A DNA stretch of 64,000 bases from NCBI RefSeq assembly GCF_002113025.1, contig NZ_NEJH01000003.1:248001-312000 (forward strand). The letters are read 5' to 3'. This DNA is from Pseudomonas sp. B28(2017). GTDB lineage: Bacteria; Pseudomonadota; Gammaproteobacteria; Pseudomonadales; Pseudomonadaceae. The stretch's first letter is position 1. Each line of letters starts with the position of its first letter. Under the pieces are notes generated by a model. The model saw nothing but the letters and a program-made list of their open reading frames with translations. It searched no databases and was not told the DNA's origin. Both the position numbers and the translations under genes were made by a program. Shown here piece by piece: positions 7,868 through 17,559 of this stretch.

Positions 7868-9438
7868 AGCATTTTCTCCAGGCCTACCGTATTGCTCAGC
7901 CACGCATTGAATCGCCGCCACCAACTCCCTGGCTCCTTGGTCAGGGTGTGCTTTTTTCCATCGTCTTCGGTGGTCCAGACGATTTGATCGTTTTCCAGCT
8001 CCACCTGGTAACTCAGGGCTGGCGCCATACCCTGCAGTGCCAGTTCGCGGACCCCGGCGGCCAGCTCCGGACTGTCCACCAGCACGCCGACTTCGGTGTT
8101 CCACAGCACCGAGCGTGGATCGAAATTGAACGAGCCGATAAAGGATTTCTGCTGGTCGAAGATCATCGCCTTGCTGTGCAGGCTCGAGTCAGAGCTGCGA
8201 TAGGGGCTACTGGAAAACAGATGTGGCCCGCTTCCGCCGCCGCCTTCCTCGCCGGGTTGGCGGCGCAATTCGTAAAGCTTCACGCCATGCTCCAGCAGCG
8301 CCCTGCGGTAGGGCGCGTAACCACCATGTACCGCGGGAACGTCCGTGGCTTGCAGTGAATTGGTGAGCAAACTCACCGAAACGCCAGCGTCGGCGCGCCC
8401 GGTCAGGTACACCAGGCCTGGCTGACCGGGCACAAAGTAGGCCGAGATCATGATCAGCTCTTTGCTGACGTTATCGAGTTCAGGTGCGAGTTGCGTGGTC
8501 AGCAGCAACTGCGGATCGGGCTTGCCCTTGGCCAGTACCTTGCTCGGCGCATCCCACAATGCCTGGTTCCAGGCCCAGATCAGCTCGCGGCGCCAGATGT
8601 CCAGGCGCGGGTGCGTGGTGAAGGTCATCAGGTGTTTGTAGAGCGCGTGATTCTGTTTGCGCATTTCCGCCAGCGACTCTTCCAGTCGGGTGCGGGTGTT
8701 TTCCAGATCCTGGGGGGTGGGTTTGCTCGACAGGAATTCGTCGATCGGCTTGCTCAGGGCGCTGTTCCAGTACTGGTCGAAACTGTGCCCGAGTTGCTCG
8801 GCAACCGGGCCGACGCAGAGCATGTCGATGTCAGTGAAATTCATCTTGGTCTCGGCATCGTAATACTCGTCCCCCAGATTTCTCCCGCCGACGATGGCCA
8901 TGCTGTTGTCCGCCAGCCACAACTTGTTATGCATGCGTCGATGTTGTTGCGACAGGTTGAACAGCCGGCCCACGGTACGCGTCAGGCCGGTGCTGCGGCC
9001 AAGATTGAGCGGATTGAACACACGGATCTGGATTTTCGGGTGCGCGGCGAGGGTCGCAATGACCCGGTCCAGGCCGTCGCTGGTGGTGTCGTCGAGCAGT
9101 ACCCGTACCCGCACGCCCCGGTCGGCGGCCTTGAGCAATTCTTCGATCAGCATGCGTGTGCTGATGCCGTCGTGCACGATGTAGTACTGCAAGTCGAGAC
9201 TGCTTTGGGCGTTGCGGATCAGTTCGGCGCGGGCGGTGAAGGCCTCGGTACTGTCCGATAGCAGGCGAAAGCCTGATTGTCCCTTGTAAGGGGCGGCCTG
9301 CGCCTGGACCGAGCGGCCGAATGCGGAGTCTGAAGCCGGCAGCGCCTGGCTGGGTTCGCGTCGAACGTCGAAGCTGGAGCAACCGCCCAGGAGCGTGGCG
9401 AGCAGCAGAAGAGCAAGCAGGGGCTGTCTGACTCTCAC
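7864..9438 (-). CDS. Phospholipase D family lipoprotein, cardiolipin synthase C (ClsC/YmdC)-like
   Basis: The product is a 524-residue protein with two HKD motifs: HNKLWLADNSMAIVGGRN in the first half and HSKAMIFDQQKSFIGSFNFD in the second. These are the paired catalytic motifs of the phospholipase D superfamily. The N-terminus is a lipoprotein signal (LLATLLGGCSSFD), so it is probably anchored to the envelope. In E. coli the comparable protein ClsC transfers phosphatidyl groups to make cardiolipin, usually with a partner protein that is not encoded here. The start is a GTG at 9438 with only a weak GGAAC upstream. Confidence 0.88.
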   Translation of the reverse strand: MRVRQPLLALLLLATLLGGCSSFDVRREPSQALPASDSAFGRSVQAQAAPYKGQSGFRLLSDSTEAFTARAELIRNAQSSLDLQYYIVHDGISTRMLIEELLKAADRGVRVRVLLDDTTSDGLDRVIATLAAHPKIQIRVFNPLNLGRSTGLTRTVGRLFNLSQQHRRMHNKLWLADNSMAIVGGRNLGDEYYDAETKMNFTDIDMLCVGPVAEQLGHSFDQYWNSALSKPIDEFLSSKPTPQDLENTRTRLEESLAEMRKQNHALYKHLMTFTTHPRLDIWRRELIWAWNQALWDAPSKVLAKGKPDPQLLLTTQLAPELDNVSKELIMISAYFVPGQPGLVYLTGRADAGVSVSLLTNSLQATDVPAVHGGYAPYRRALLEHGVKLYELRRQPGEEGGGGSGPHLFSSSPYRSSDSSLHSKAMIFDQQKSFIGSFNFDPRSVLWNTEVGVLVDSPELAAGVRELALQGMAPALSYQVELENDQIVWTTEDDGKKHTLTKEPGSWWRRFNAWLSNTVGLEKML

Positions 9439-9498
9439 GTAGGGTCGTTCCGTTTGGCTGCGCAGATAGGCATATGGACGCCGATTCCCGAATAAAAG

Positions 9499-10932
9499 TC
9501 AGTCGCTGAGCTGATCGGTTTCCGCCAGCAGTTTGATCGCTGTCGCGCCGACCTTGCGCACTGCGTCTTCGATCTGCGGCGTTGGCTTGGCAGCGTAGTT
9601 CATGCGCAGGCAATTGCGGTACTTGCCCGAGGCGGAAAAAATACTGCCCACGGCAATCTGTACGCCCTGGTCGTGCAATGCGCGATTCAGTTTCAGGGTG
9701 TCGAAGCCTTCCGGCAACTCCACCCACAGCATGAAGCTGCCTTGCGGGCGACTGGCGCGGGTGCCGGCCGGGAAGTAGCGGGTTACCCAGTCGATCATCA
9801 TGTCGCGATTGCGCTGGTATTGCGTGCGCATCCGCCGCAAATGCGGTTCGAAGTGGCCACCTTTCAGGAACTCGGAAATGGCGATCTGCGGTTGTGGCGC
9901 GGTGGAACCCGTGCTGATGTATTTCATGTGCAGCACCCGTTCCAGATAACGGCCCGGTGCGACCCAGCCGATGCGCAGGCCCGGCGCCAGGGTCTTGGAA
10001 AACGAACTGCATAACAGGACGCGACCGTCCTCGTCGAAGGATTTGATCGTGCGCGGACGCGGATAGGTGTAGGCCAGTTCGCCATACACATCGTCCTCGA
10101 CGATAGCCACGTCAAACCGCTGCGCAAGCGTCAACAACGCACGTTTTCGCGACTCGGGCATGATGTAGCCCAGCGGGTTGTTGCAGTTGGGGGTCAACTG
10201 TATGACCTTGATCGGCCACTGCTCCAGGGCCAGTTCCAGCGCTTCGAGACTGATGCCGGTCAGCGGGTCGGTGGGGATTTCCAGGGCTTTCATGCCCAGG
10301 CCCTTGAGGGTCTGCATGGCGCCGTGGAAGCTCGGCGAGTCCACCGCCACAATATCCCCCGGCTCGCAAATCGCGCGAACGCTGGTGGACAGCGCTTCAT
10401 GGCATCCAGTGGTGACCACCAGATCGCTGGCGCCCAGTTGGCAGCCGGAGTCGAGCATCAGGCGAGCGATCTGTTCGCGCAGTTCGAGGTTGCCGTGAAT
10501 GTTGTCGTAATACAGGCCGGGCATGTCCTGCCGCCGGCTGATTCGCGCCAGGTCGCGCAGCAGCGGCTTCATGGTCGGGCTGGTGATGTCCGGCATGCCG
10601 CGCCCCAATTGCACCACGTCTTTGCGCGGCACTGCGCGAATCAGTTCGAGTACCTGATCCCATTGAGAGATGTCCACCGGGCGCTGGGCCGGGCGACCGA
10701 CGGCCGGCAAATCCGGAAGCTCGCGACTGGCAGGAACAAAGTACCCGGACTTGGGCCGTGGCGTGGCCAGCCCGCTGTCTTCCAACACCCGATAGGCCTG
10801 TTGCACTGTGCTCAGGCTGACGCCGTGCTCGACGCTCAGCGCCCGTACCGAAGGCAGCCGGTCACCGGGGCGATAGAAGCCCTGTTCGATACGCGTGCCG
10901 AGCAGCTCGGCGAGGTTGACGTAAAGGGTCAT
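9499..10932 (-). CDS. MocR-type regulator: GntR DNA-binding domain fused to a PLP-dependent aminotransferase fold
   Basis: The product has 477 residues. The first 75 form a winged helix-turn-helix (RPGDRLPSVRALSVEHGVSL) and the rest is a class I aminotransferase fold. The PLP lysine is in CSSFSKTLAPGLRIGWVAPG. MocR proteins use PLP as an effector and usually control vitamin B6 or amino-acid genes; many are activators of a neighbour and repress themselves. It is divergent from the DUF1127 gene, and the shared gap has repeated CTGTA sites (see 10968-11048). The target genes cannot be read from the sequence. Confidence 0.93.
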   Translation of the reverse strand: MTLYVNLAELLGTRIEQGFYRPGDRLPSVRALSVEHGVSLSTVQQAYRVLEDSGLATPRPKSGYFVPASRELPDLPAVGRPAQRPVDISQWDQVLELIRAVPRKDVVQLGRGMPDITSPTMKPLLRDLARISRRQDMPGLYYDNIHGNLELREQIARLMLDSGCQLGASDLVVTTGCHEALSTSVRAICEPGDIVAVDSPSFHGAMQTLKGLGMKALEIPTDPLTGISLEALELALEQWPIKVIQLTPNCNNPLGYIMPESRKRALLTLAQRFDVAIVEDDVYGELAYTYPRPRTIKSFDEDGRVLLCSSFSKTLAPGLRIGWVAPGRYLERVLHMKYISTGSTAPQPQIAISEFLKGGHFEPHLRRMRTQYQRNRDMMIDWVTRYFPAGTRASRPQGSFMLWVELPEGFDTLKLNRALHDQGVQIAVGSIFSASGKYRNCLRMNYAAKPTPQIEDAVRKVGATAIKLLAETDQLSD

Positions 10933-10967
10933 GGTGCAGCCTCGATAGGGATGATTCGGTTAACCAG

Positions 10968-11048
10968 TACAGATAGGGCAAAAAATCGGGATTCAGTGGC
11001 GGAATCGGCAAGTCTGTATGGATTTAATACAGTTGCTTTGAGTCTGTA
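10968..11048. promoter_or_regulatory. Candidate operator of the MocR regulator
   Basis: The gap holds an inverted repeat CTGTAT-GGATTTA-ATACAG (11014-11032) and direct repeats of AGTCTGTA at 11011 and 11041, 30 bases apart. A further TACAG half-site is at 10968-10972. Clustered direct and inverted half-sites between a MocR gene and its divergent neighbour fit the way this family binds. The sites are seen; binding is inferred. Confidence 0.5.
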
Positions 11049-11111
11049 ATGCTTTTGTGCGCCCACGCATCATGGAACCTCTGGCTACCCAAGTAAACAG
11101 GAGCATCCAAG

Positions 11112-11357
11112 ATGAACGGTTTGAGCGATGTGCGGCTGACGTTACACAGTCAGGAACTGGCAACAGGGCAGAACAACGGCACGCGGGAGGCGGGCATGCC
11201 TAGTGCGCCGTCCGGCCTGAGTCGCTGGGACCAGTTCTGGCGTCGCCTGCACACGCGCAAGGCGTTGCTGTCGTTGACGGCCGACCAGCTCAAGGATGTC
11301 GGGCTGACGCGGGAGCAGGCGCAGGAGGAGGGGCTGAAGCCTTTCTGGCGGATCTGA
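11112..11357 (+). CDS. DUF1127 (YjiS-like) small protein
   Basis: The product is 81 residues. Its C-terminal half (WRRLHTRKALLSLTADQLKD followed by VGLTREQAQEE) is the arginine-rich DUF1127 helix pair. Proteins of this family are small, often stress- or nutrient-responsive, and some are linked to RNA turnover in alphaproteobacteria; the role in Pseudomonas is not settled. AACAGGAGCATCCAAG precedes the ATG. It is divergent from the MocR gene and may be its target. Confidence 0.85.
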   Translation: MNGLSDVRLTLHSQELATGQNNGTREAGMPSAPSGLSRWDQFWRRLHTRKALLSLTADQLKDVGLTREQAQEEGLKPFWRI

Positions 11358-11380
11358 ATTTTGCGCTGTTCGTTATGGCC

Positions 11381-11480
11381 TCATCGCGAGCAAGCTCGCT
11401 CCCACAAGGAACGGTGGTGAACACAAATCTTGTGAACACCGCCAAACACTGTAGGAGCGAGCTTGCTCGCGATAGCGTCG
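11381..11480. repeat. REP pair (BIME)
   Basis: Inverted REP copies (ATCGCGAGCAAGCTCGCTCC and GGAGCGAGCTTGCTCGCGAT) flank a spacer that itself contains an imperfect inverted repeat (GTGAACACAAATCTTGTGAAC). They separate the DUF1127 gene from the convergent oxidoreductase. Confidence 0.88.
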
Positions 11481-11502
11481 GCAAAAAGACGCAGGGAATC
11501 TT

Positions 11503-12810
11503 TCAGACCAACTCTTTAAGCTGATGCCACAACATCCCCAGCGCCAGCAACGGCGAACGCAAATGCTTGCCGCCGGGGAAGGTGATGTGCGGCACCTTGG
11601 CAAACAGATCGAAGCCGCCGCTGTGTTGGCCGCTGATGGCTTCGGCCAGCAGCTTGCCGGCCAGGTGTGTGGCATTCACGCCATGACCGGAATAGGCCTG
11701 GGCGTAGTACACGTTCGGCTGGTCCTTGAGTCGCCCGATCTGCGGCAGGCGATTGGCGCCGATGCCGATCATGCCACCCCATTGGTAATCGATCCTCACT
11801 GCGCCCAATTGCGGGAAGACATCCAGCATTTTCGGACGCATATACGCGGCGATGTCTTTCGGGTCGCGGCCCGAGTAGTGGCAGGCGCCGCCAAACAGCA
11901 GGCGCCGGTCCGCCGAGAGTCGGTAGTAGTCCAGCGCCACTCGCTGGTCACAGACCGCCATGTTCTGCGGCAACAAGGCGTGGGCCTGTTCTTCGCTCAG
12001 TGGTTCGGTAGCGATGATGTAGCTGCCGGCGGGCAGGACTTTACCGCTGAGTTCCGGGTTGAGGTTGTTGAGGTAGGCATTGCAGCCCAGTACCAGGGTA
12101 TTGGCGCGCACCGCCCCCCCGGCGGTATGGACTTTGACCTCGGGGCCATAGTCGATGCGGGTCACGGCCGACTGCTCGAACAACTGGACCCCCAGTCGTT
12201 GTGCTGCTGCGGCTTCGCCCAAGGCCAGGTTCAGTGGATGCAGGTGTCCCGAACCCATGTCGATCAGGCCGCCGACGTAACGCGTGGAGCCGACCACGGT
12301 GTGCATCTCGTGGGCTTGCAACAAGCGGGTCTCATAGCGATAACCGAGGCTGCGCAGTTCTTCGGCATCCTCGGCGAAACCTTCCAGGTCTCGAGGTTTG
12401 TTGGCGAGGTCGCAGTAACCCCAGGTCAGGTCACAGGGGATCTGGAAGCGCTCGATCCGTTGCCGGACGATTTCCACCGCTTCCAGGCCCATGAGTTTCA
12501 TTTGCCGAACACCGTCGACACCGATGACGTTGGTGAACTGATCGAGGCCGTGGCCGACGCCTCGAATCAGTTGCCCGCCATTGCGTCCACTGGCGCCCCA
12601 GCCGATTCGATGGGCTTCAAGCAACACCACGCTGAGGCCACGCTCGGCCAGCTCAAGCGCGGTGTTCAACCCCGAAAAACCACCGCCAACCACGCAGACA
12701 TCGGCCAGCACTTCGCCTTTGAGCACTGGAAGCTCGGGCTGCGGCAGACTGCTGGCGGCGTAGTAGGAGGCGATGTGGTCCGGAGCAGGCTGCTGAGCAC
12801 GGGGGGGCAT
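11503..12810 (-). CDS. FAD-dependent amine oxidoreductase, PuuB/PauB-like (DAO family)
   Basis: The product is 435 residues from the ATG at 12810, chosen because the protein then opens MPPRAQQPAPDHIASYYAAS just before the FAD motif VCVVGGGFSGLNTALELAER. The end shows the conserved GHGVNATHLAGKLLAEAI of this family. It belongs with gamma-glutamylputrescine oxidoreductases (PuuB) and the P. aeruginosa PauB set, which deaminate glutamylated polyamines and feed aldehydes to KauB. In P. aeruginosa the comparable gene also lies next to the dadR-dadA region. Substrate choice among polyamines cannot be read from sequence. Confidence 0.85.
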   Translation of the reverse strand: MPPRAQQPAPDHIASYYAASSLPQPELPVLKGEVLADVCVVGGGFSGLNTALELAERGLSVVLLEAHRIGWGASGRNGGQLIRGVGHGLDQFTNVIGVDGVRQMKLMGLEAVEIVRQRIERFQIPCDLTWGYCDLANKPRDLEGFAEDAEELRSLGYRYETRLLQAHEMHTVVGSTRYVGGLIDMGSGHLHPLNLALGEAAAAQRLGVQLFEQSAVTRIDYGPEVKVHTAGGAVRANTLVLGCNAYLNNLNPELSGKVLPAGSYIIATEPLSEEQAHALLPQNMAVCDQRVALDYYRLSADRRLLFGGACHYSGRDPKDIAAYMRPKMLDVFPQLGAVRIDYQWGGMIGIGANRLPQIGRLKDQPNVYYAQAYSGHGVNATHLAGKLLAEAISGQHSGGFDLFAKVPHITFPGGKHLRSPLLALGMLWHQLKELV

Positions 12811-12957
12811 GTGCGTGATCCTGGTGTTGATGTTTAGAAAACTTGACGGAGCATAAGCCGGACCTTCCCGGCCGGGCAACATTGGTCGGCTGGTGCTGTC
12901 TGGATCGGGGCTTTTGCGTCAGAATTGCGTTCTATTCCGCTTTTGGTCACCGCTGCA

Positions 12958-13311
12958 ATGAGCTGCAACAGCCAGACAATTCGTGCATTGCGACAACAGA
13001 TTCCCTCGTTCGAGTGCGTTCCCGGCTGCCATGACTGCTGCGGGCCGGTGACTACATCGCCCGAAGAAATGTCGCGTCTGCCGCGCAAGACTCGCGCCGA
13101 GCAGGATGCCGCCATGGAAGAGCTCAACTGTGTGCACCTGGGGCCGAATGGTTGCACGGTGTATGACGAGCGGCCGCTGATCTGCCGGTTGTTCGGCACC
13201 ACCAAGACCTTGCCGTGCCCCAATGGGCGCAGGCCAGTAGAGCTGATTCATCCGCGGCTGGAGCAGCAGGTGTTCGAGTACATGGCATCGAACCGGCAGG
13301 TGTTGGTATAG
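12958..13311 (+). CDS. YkgJ-family cysteine-cluster protein
   Basis: The product has 117 residues from the ATG at 12958; an upstream ATG at 12925 in the same frame is less likely. The cysteine pattern CVPGCHDCCG, followed by CVHLGPNGC and ICRLFG, defines the YkgJ / Fe-S-zinc cluster family (CxxxCxxCC plus two more Cys). These proteins are thought to bind zinc or an iron-sulfur centre; function is unknown. It is divergent from the pauB-like gene. Confidence 0.85.
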   Translation: MSCNSQTIRALRQQIPSFECVPGCHDCCGPVTTSPEEMSRLPRKTRAEQDAAMEELNCVHLGPNGCTVYDERPLICRLFGTTKTLPCPNGRRPVELIHPRLEQQVFEYMASNRQVLV

Positions 13312-13332
13312 ATAGACAGACCGAGTCGCTGC

Positions 13333-13410
13333 CTTCGCGAGCAGGTTCGCTCCCACATTGGATTTGTGATCGACGCAATTTCCCTGTGGGAGCGAGCCTG
13401 CTCGCGAAAG
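13333..13410. repeat. REP pair (BIME)
   Basis: Inverted REP copies (TTCGCGAGCAGGTTCGCTCC and GGGAGCGAGCCTGCTCGCGA) lie between the convergent YkgJ and dadR genes. Confidence 0.88.
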
Positions 13411-13433
13411 CGCTCGAAAGGTCGCCGCTTACC

Positions 13434-13922
13434 TCAATCCGGAATCGGCAGCGTCAGGCTCTCCTTCACTTCTTCCATCACGATATAACTCTTGGATTCG
13501 CGCACGTGGGGCAGCTTGAGCAGGATGTCGCCCAGCAGTTTGCGGTACGAGGCCATCTCGGAAATCCGCGCCTTCACCAGGTAGTCGAAATCCCCTGACA
13601 CCAGATGACACTCCAGCACATGGGGCAATTTCAGCACCGCACGTCGGAACTCTTCGAAAGTATCGCCGGATTTGTAATCCAGGCTGATCTCGACGAATAC
13701 CAGCAGGCTACCCTTCAGGTGCTGCGGATTGAGCCTGGCGTTGTAGCCCATGATGATCCCTTCGCGCTCCAGACGCCGGACCCGCTCAGTACAGGGCGTG
13801 GTCGAGAGCCCGACCTTTTCCCCAAGCTCCGTAAAGGAAATCCGCCCGTCCGCTTGCAGGATCCGCAGGATGTTGCGGTCGATCTTGTCCAACTCACGTT
13901 TAGTCTGAGTGTTGGTACGCAT
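13434..13922 (-). CDS. dadR: Lrp/AsnC-family regulator, probable DadR
   Basis: The product is 162 residues starting at 13922 (MRTNTQTKRELDKIDRNILR); the longer upstream frame runs into the promoter region of dadA. An N-terminal helix-turn-helix (ELGEKVGLSTTPCTERVRRL) is followed by the RAM effector domain typical of Lrp proteins. In P. aeruginosa the regulator in this place, DadR, binds L-alanine and activates the divergent dadAX operon for D-amino-acid catabolism. The same divergent layout here supports that role. Confidence 0.9.
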   Translation of the reverse strand: MRTNTQTKRELDKIDRNILRILQADGRISFTELGEKVGLSTTPCTERVRRLEREGIIMGYNARLNPQHLKGSLLVFVEISLDYKSGDTFEEFRRAVLKLPHVLECHLVSGDFDYLVKARISEMASYRKLLGDILLKLPHVRESKSYIVMEEVKESLTLPIPD

Positions 13923-14079
13923 AGGGGATGCGCCTCCGTGAAAAGGGTTCTTGCCGAGAATTGTCGCCAAATATAGGCGCTTATATAGTGAAAAGCACTG
14001 GCAAATCTTTTTTACACTGCGCGCATCTGAAGCTCTGAACAACAAACGTCAGCGGTTAGCCGCGATGAGGGATATGAAA
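13923..14079. promoter_or_regulatory. Divergent dadR-dadA control region
   Basis: This 157-base gap between an Lrp gene and its probable target is AT-rich in the middle (AATATAGGCGCTTATATAG, a partial palindrome), as expected for Lrp-type sites. A TACACT hexamer that could be the dadA -10 element lies near 14014. Exact operators cannot be set by eye. Confidence 0.4.
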
Positions 14080-15384
14080 ATGCGCGTCATGGTCTTGGGT
14101 AGCGGCGTCATCGGTACCACCAGTGCTTATTATCTGGCCCGTGCCGGGTTTGAAGTGGTGGTGGTGGACCGGCAGCCGGCTGCTGCCATGGAGACCAGTT
14201 TCGCCAACGCCGGGCAGGTCTCGCCGGGTTATGCCTCGCCGTGGGCGGCGCCGGGTGTGCCGCTCAAAGCCATCAAGTGGCTGTTGCAGCGCCACGCGCC
14301 CCTGGCAATCAAGGCCACTGCCGACATCGACCAGTACCTGTGGATGGCACAGATGCTGCGCAACTGCACCGCCAGCCGTTACGCGGTGAACAAGGAGCGC
14401 ATGGTCCGTCTGTCCGAGTACAGCCGTGACTGCCTCGATGAGCTGCGCCTGGAGACCGGCATCGCCTATGAGGGCCGCAGCCTCGGTACCACCCAACTGT
14501 TCCGCACCCAGGCCCAGCTCGACGGCGCCGCGAAAGACATCGCCGTGCTGAAAGAGTCCGGCGTGCCGTTCGAACTGCTCGACCGCGAAGGCATTGCCCG
14601 CGTTGAACCGGCGCTGGCCAGCGTCACCGACATCCTCGCCGGTGCCTTGCGCCTGCCGAACGACCAGACTGGCGATTGCCAGATGTTCACCACCAAGCTT
14701 GCTGAGATGGCCGCGAACCTCGGTGTGCAATTCCGTTTCGACCAGGATATTCAGCGCCTCGACTTCGCCGGTGACCGCATCAACGGCGTGTGGATCGACG
14801 GCAAACTGGAAACCGCCGATCGCTACGTGCTGGCCCTCGGCAGCTACTCGCCGCAGCTGCTCAAGCCGCTGGGGATCAAGGCACCGGTGTACCCGCTCAA
14901 GGGTTACTCCCTGACCGTGCCGATCACCAACCCGGCGATGGCACCGACCTCGACCATTCTCGACGAGACCTACAAGGTCGCGATCACCCGTTTCGACAAC
15001 CGCATCCGCGTCGGCGGCATGGCTGAAATTGCCGGTTTTGACCTGTCGCTGAACCCGCGTCGACGCGAAACCCTGGAGATGATCGTCAACGACCTTTATC
15101 CTCAGGGCGGCGATCTGGCCCAGGCAAGCTTCTGGACCGGCCTGCGTCCGACTACGCCGGACGGCACCCCGATTGTCGGTGCCACCCCGTTCAAGAACCT
15201 GTTCCTGAATACCGGTCACGGCACGCTGGGCTGGACCATGGCCTGTGGTTCCGGTCGCTTGCTGGCTGACCTGATGGCCAAGAAAAAGCCGCAGATCAGC
15301 GCCGAAGGCCTCGATATTTCCCGTTATGGCAACAAAACCCAGGAGCCTGCAAAGCATGTCAGTCCAGCGCCAGCTCACCAATGA
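14080..15384 (+). CDS. dadA: D-amino acid dehydrogenase small subunit DadA
   Basis: The product is a 434-residue FAD enzyme that oxidises D-alanine and other D-amino acids to keto acids, passing electrons to the respiratory chain from the inner face of the inner membrane. The start at 14080 gives [20 protein letters not shown], the usual DadA opening with the GxGxxG FAD loop; the purine run GAGGGAT lies just upstream. The end has the conserved [20 protein letters not shown]. It begins a dadA-ridA-dadX cluster. Family length is about 432, so it is complete. Confidence 0.97.
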   Translation: MRVMVLGSGVIGTTSAYYLARAGFEVVVVDRQPAAAMETSFANAGQVSPGYASPWAAPGVPLKAIKWLLQRHAPLAIKATADIDQYLWMAQMLRNCTASRYAVNKERMVRLSEYSRDCLDELRLETGIAYEGRSLGTTQLFRTQAQLDGAAKDIAVLKESGVPFELLDREGIARVEPALASVTDILAGALRLPNDQTGDCQMFTTKLAEMAANLGVQFRFDQDIQRLDFAGDRINGVWIDGKLETADRYVLALGSYSPQLLKPLGIKAPVYPLKGYSLTVPITNPAMAPTSTILDETYKVAITRFDNRIRVGGMAEIAGFDLSLNPRRRETLEMIVNDLYPQGGDLAQASFWTGLRPTTPDGTPIVGATPFKNLFLNTGHGTLGWTMACGSGRLLADLMAKKKPQISAEGLDISRYGNKTQEPAKHVSPAPAHQ

Positions 15385-15709
15385 GCGCATGAGTCAGATC
15401 GTCACCCATAACGGCACGGTTTACCTGGCCGGACAGGTGGGCGATGACATGAACGCCGGGATTGAACAGCAGACCCGTGAAACTCTCGCCAACATCGAGC
15501 GGTTGCTCGATCTGGCCGGCACCGACAAGCACAATCTGTTGTCTGTGACGATTTACCTGAAGGACATCGACGCGCATTTCGAAGGCATGAACGCGGTATG
15601 GGACAAGTGGTTGCCAAAAGGCGTCGCCCCGGCCCGTGCCACCGTTGAAGCGAAATTGTGCGAACCGGAAATCCTGGTCGAGCTGTCGGTTGTCGCCGCT
15701 CTGCCATAA
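15356..15709 (+). CDS. RidA family enamine/imine deaminase
   Basis: The product is 117 residues and overlaps the end of dadA by 29 bases, which argues for translational coupling. It has the RidA hallmarks: [12 protein letters not shown] near the start and [17 protein letters not shown] at the end, with the arginine that contacts the substrate carboxylate. RidA proteins hydrolyse reactive imines. Here the natural source would be the imine released by DadA. The same gene sits between dadA and dadX in P. aeruginosa. Confidence 0.92.
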   Translation: MSVQRQLTNERMSQIVTHNGTVYLAGQVGDDMNAGIEQQTRETLANIERLLDLAGTDKHNLLSVTIYLKDIDAHFEGMNAVWDKWLPKGVAPARATVEAKLCEPEILVELSVVAALP

Positions 15710-15808
15710 GCCTGTCAGAAAAGATCCCTCTCCCGGTGCTGCTGGCGGTTCACGCCGTCAGCCAGCGCCGGTTTTTCTTCCCGATAACCCGACCAGAAGT
15801 CTGCCGCC

Positions 15809-16882
15809 ATGCGTCCTGCCCGTGCCCTGATCGACCTTCAAGCCCTGCGTCACAACTACCAGATCGCCCGTGAACTCACGGGGGCCAAAGCCCTCGCGGT
15901 GATCAAGGCCGATGCCTATGGCCATGGCGCGGTGCGTTGCGCTCAGGCGCTGGAAGCCGAGGCGGACGGGTTTGCCGTGGCCTGTATCGAAGAGGCGTTG
16001 GAGCTGCGGGCGGCAGGTATTCGTGCACCGATCCTGCTGCTGGAAGGCTTTTTTGAAGCCGACGAGCTGGCGCTGATCGTCGAGCATGATTTCTGGTGCG
16101 TGGTGCATTCGCTGTGGCAGCTCGAAGCCATCGAAAAAGCCGCGTTGAGCAAACCGATCACCGTGTGGTTGAAACTCGATTCGGGCATGCATCGCGTGGG
16201 GCTGCACCCGGCGGATTATCAAGGGGCCTATCAACGGCTGCTGGCCAGCGGCAAGGTCGCGAAAGTGGTGCTGATGAGCCACTTTGCGCGTGCCGACGAA
16301 CTGCACGAACAGGCCAGCGCCGAACAGGTGGCGGTATTCGAAGCGGCACGCAAGGGCTTGTCCGCCGAGGTCAGCCTGCGTAACTCGCCGGCGGTGCTCG
16401 GTTGGCCGCAGATTCCGAGCGATTGGGTGCGCCCGGGCATCATGCTCTATGGCGCCACGCCGTTCGAAGAGGCCAACGAAGTGGCCGCACGCCTGCAACC
16501 CGTGATGACTCTTGAGTCGAAAGTGATCAGCGTCCGCGAACTGCCGGCTGGCGAGCCGGTCGGTTACGGCGCCAGATTCATCACTCCCAAACCGATGCGT
16601 ATTGGTGTGGTGGCGATGGGTTATGCCGATGGCTACCCGCGTTTGGCCCCGACCGGCACCCCCGTGCTGGTTGCCGGGCAGCGCAGTCAGTTGATTGGTC
16701 GGGTGTCGATGGACATGCTCTGTATCGACCTGACCGATGTGCCGCAGGCCGGTCTCGGTTCGACCGTCGAGTTGTGGGGCAAAAACATCCTCGCCAGTGA
16801 TGTAGCCATAGCTGCCGGCACCATTCCCTACCAGATTTTCTGCAACCTGCGCCGAGTGCCACTGCTCTATTCCGGGGCTTAG
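15809..16882 (+). CDS. dadX: Catabolic alanine racemase DadX
   Basis: The product has 357 residues, standard for alanine racemase. The PLP lysine is Lys33 in [11 protein letters not shown], and the second catalytic residue is the Tyr of VGYGARF; the C-terminal beta domain follows. It interconverts L- and D-alanine, feeding DadA, and can also supply D-alanine for peptidoglycan. Its position after dadA and ridA marks it as the catabolic DadX rather than Alr. The 98-base gap before it may hold an additional promoter but none is clear. Confidence 0.96.
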   Translation: MRPARALIDLQALRHNYQIARELTGAKALAVIKADAYGHGAVRCAQALEAEADGFAVACIEEALELRAAGIRAPILLLEGFFEADELALIVEHDFWCVVHSLWQLEAIEKAALSKPITVWLKLDSGMHRVGLHPADYQGAYQRLLASGKVAKVVLMSHFARADELHEQASAEQVAVFEAARKGLSAEVSLRNSPAVLGWPQIPSDWVRPGIMLYGATPFEEANEVAARLQPVMTLESKVISVRELPAGEPVGYGARFITPKPMRIGVVAMGYADGYPRLAPTGTPVLVAGQRSQLIGRVSMDMLCIDLTDVPQAGLGSTVELWGKNILASDVAIAAGTIPYQIFCNLRRVPLLYSGA

Positions 16883-17010
16883 TGCGCAAGGCTCCAGACC
16901 GGAAGTCGCCTCGCTGAGCAGGATTCAGGTCAAGGTGTTGTAAATACTGAACGCTGTCGCCATGATAACGCTCACTATTCCAACATTCCTGAATCCTGGA
17001 GGCGCTAGCT

Positions 17011-17559
17011 TTGGACGTCGGTGAACGACTGCAATCCATCCGTAGGCTCAAAGGCCTTTCCCAGCGTGAGCTCGCCAAACGGGCGGGGGTCACCAACAGC
17101 ACGATTTCGATGATCGAAAAGAACAGCGTGAGCCCTTCGATCAGTTCGCTGCGTAAGGTGTTGGGCGGGATTCCCATGTCCATGGTCGAGTTCTTTTCCG
17201 AAGAAATCCTGCAGGAAAAACCGACTCAGATCGTCTACAAGGCCAATGAGCTGATCGACATTTCCGATGGTGCCGTGACCATGAAGCTGGTCGGTCGGGC
17301 GCACCCGAGCCGGGCGATCGCATTCCTCAATGAAATCTATCCGCCAGGCGCTGACACCGGTGACGAGATGCTCACCCATGAGGGCGAGGAAACCGGCATC
17401 CTGGTCGAAGGAAAACTGGAACTGGTGGTTGGTCTCGAAACTTTTGTCCTCGAAGCCGGCGATAGCTACTACTTTGAAAGTACCAAGCCACACCGTTTCC
17501 GGAATCCGTTCGATGTGCCGGCGCGACTAATCAGCGCAGCCACGCCGGCGAATTTCTAA
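17011..17559 (+). CDS. pauR: PauR/PuuR-type repressor of polyamine catabolism (HTH_XRE plus cupin)
   Basis: The product is 182 residues. The N-terminal XRE helix-turn-helix (SQRELAKRAGVTNSTISMIE) is followed by a cupin sensor domain (DSYYFESTKPHRFRNP). The start is a TTG at 17011, fixed by TGGAGG seven bases upstream; no ATG fits. The P. aeruginosa protein in this place, PauR, represses the polyamine gamma-glutamylation pathway genes. The pathway genes at 5042 and 11503 in this window are likely targets. Confidence 0.92.
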   Translation: MDVGERLQSIRRLKGLSQRELAKRAGVTNSTISMIEKNSVSPSISSLRKVLGGIPMSMVEFFSEEILQEKPTQIVYKANELIDISDGAVTMKLVGRAHPSRAIAFLNEIYPPGADTGDEMLTHEGEETGILVEGKLELVVGLETFVLEAGDSYYFESTKPHRFRNPFDVPARLISAATPANF

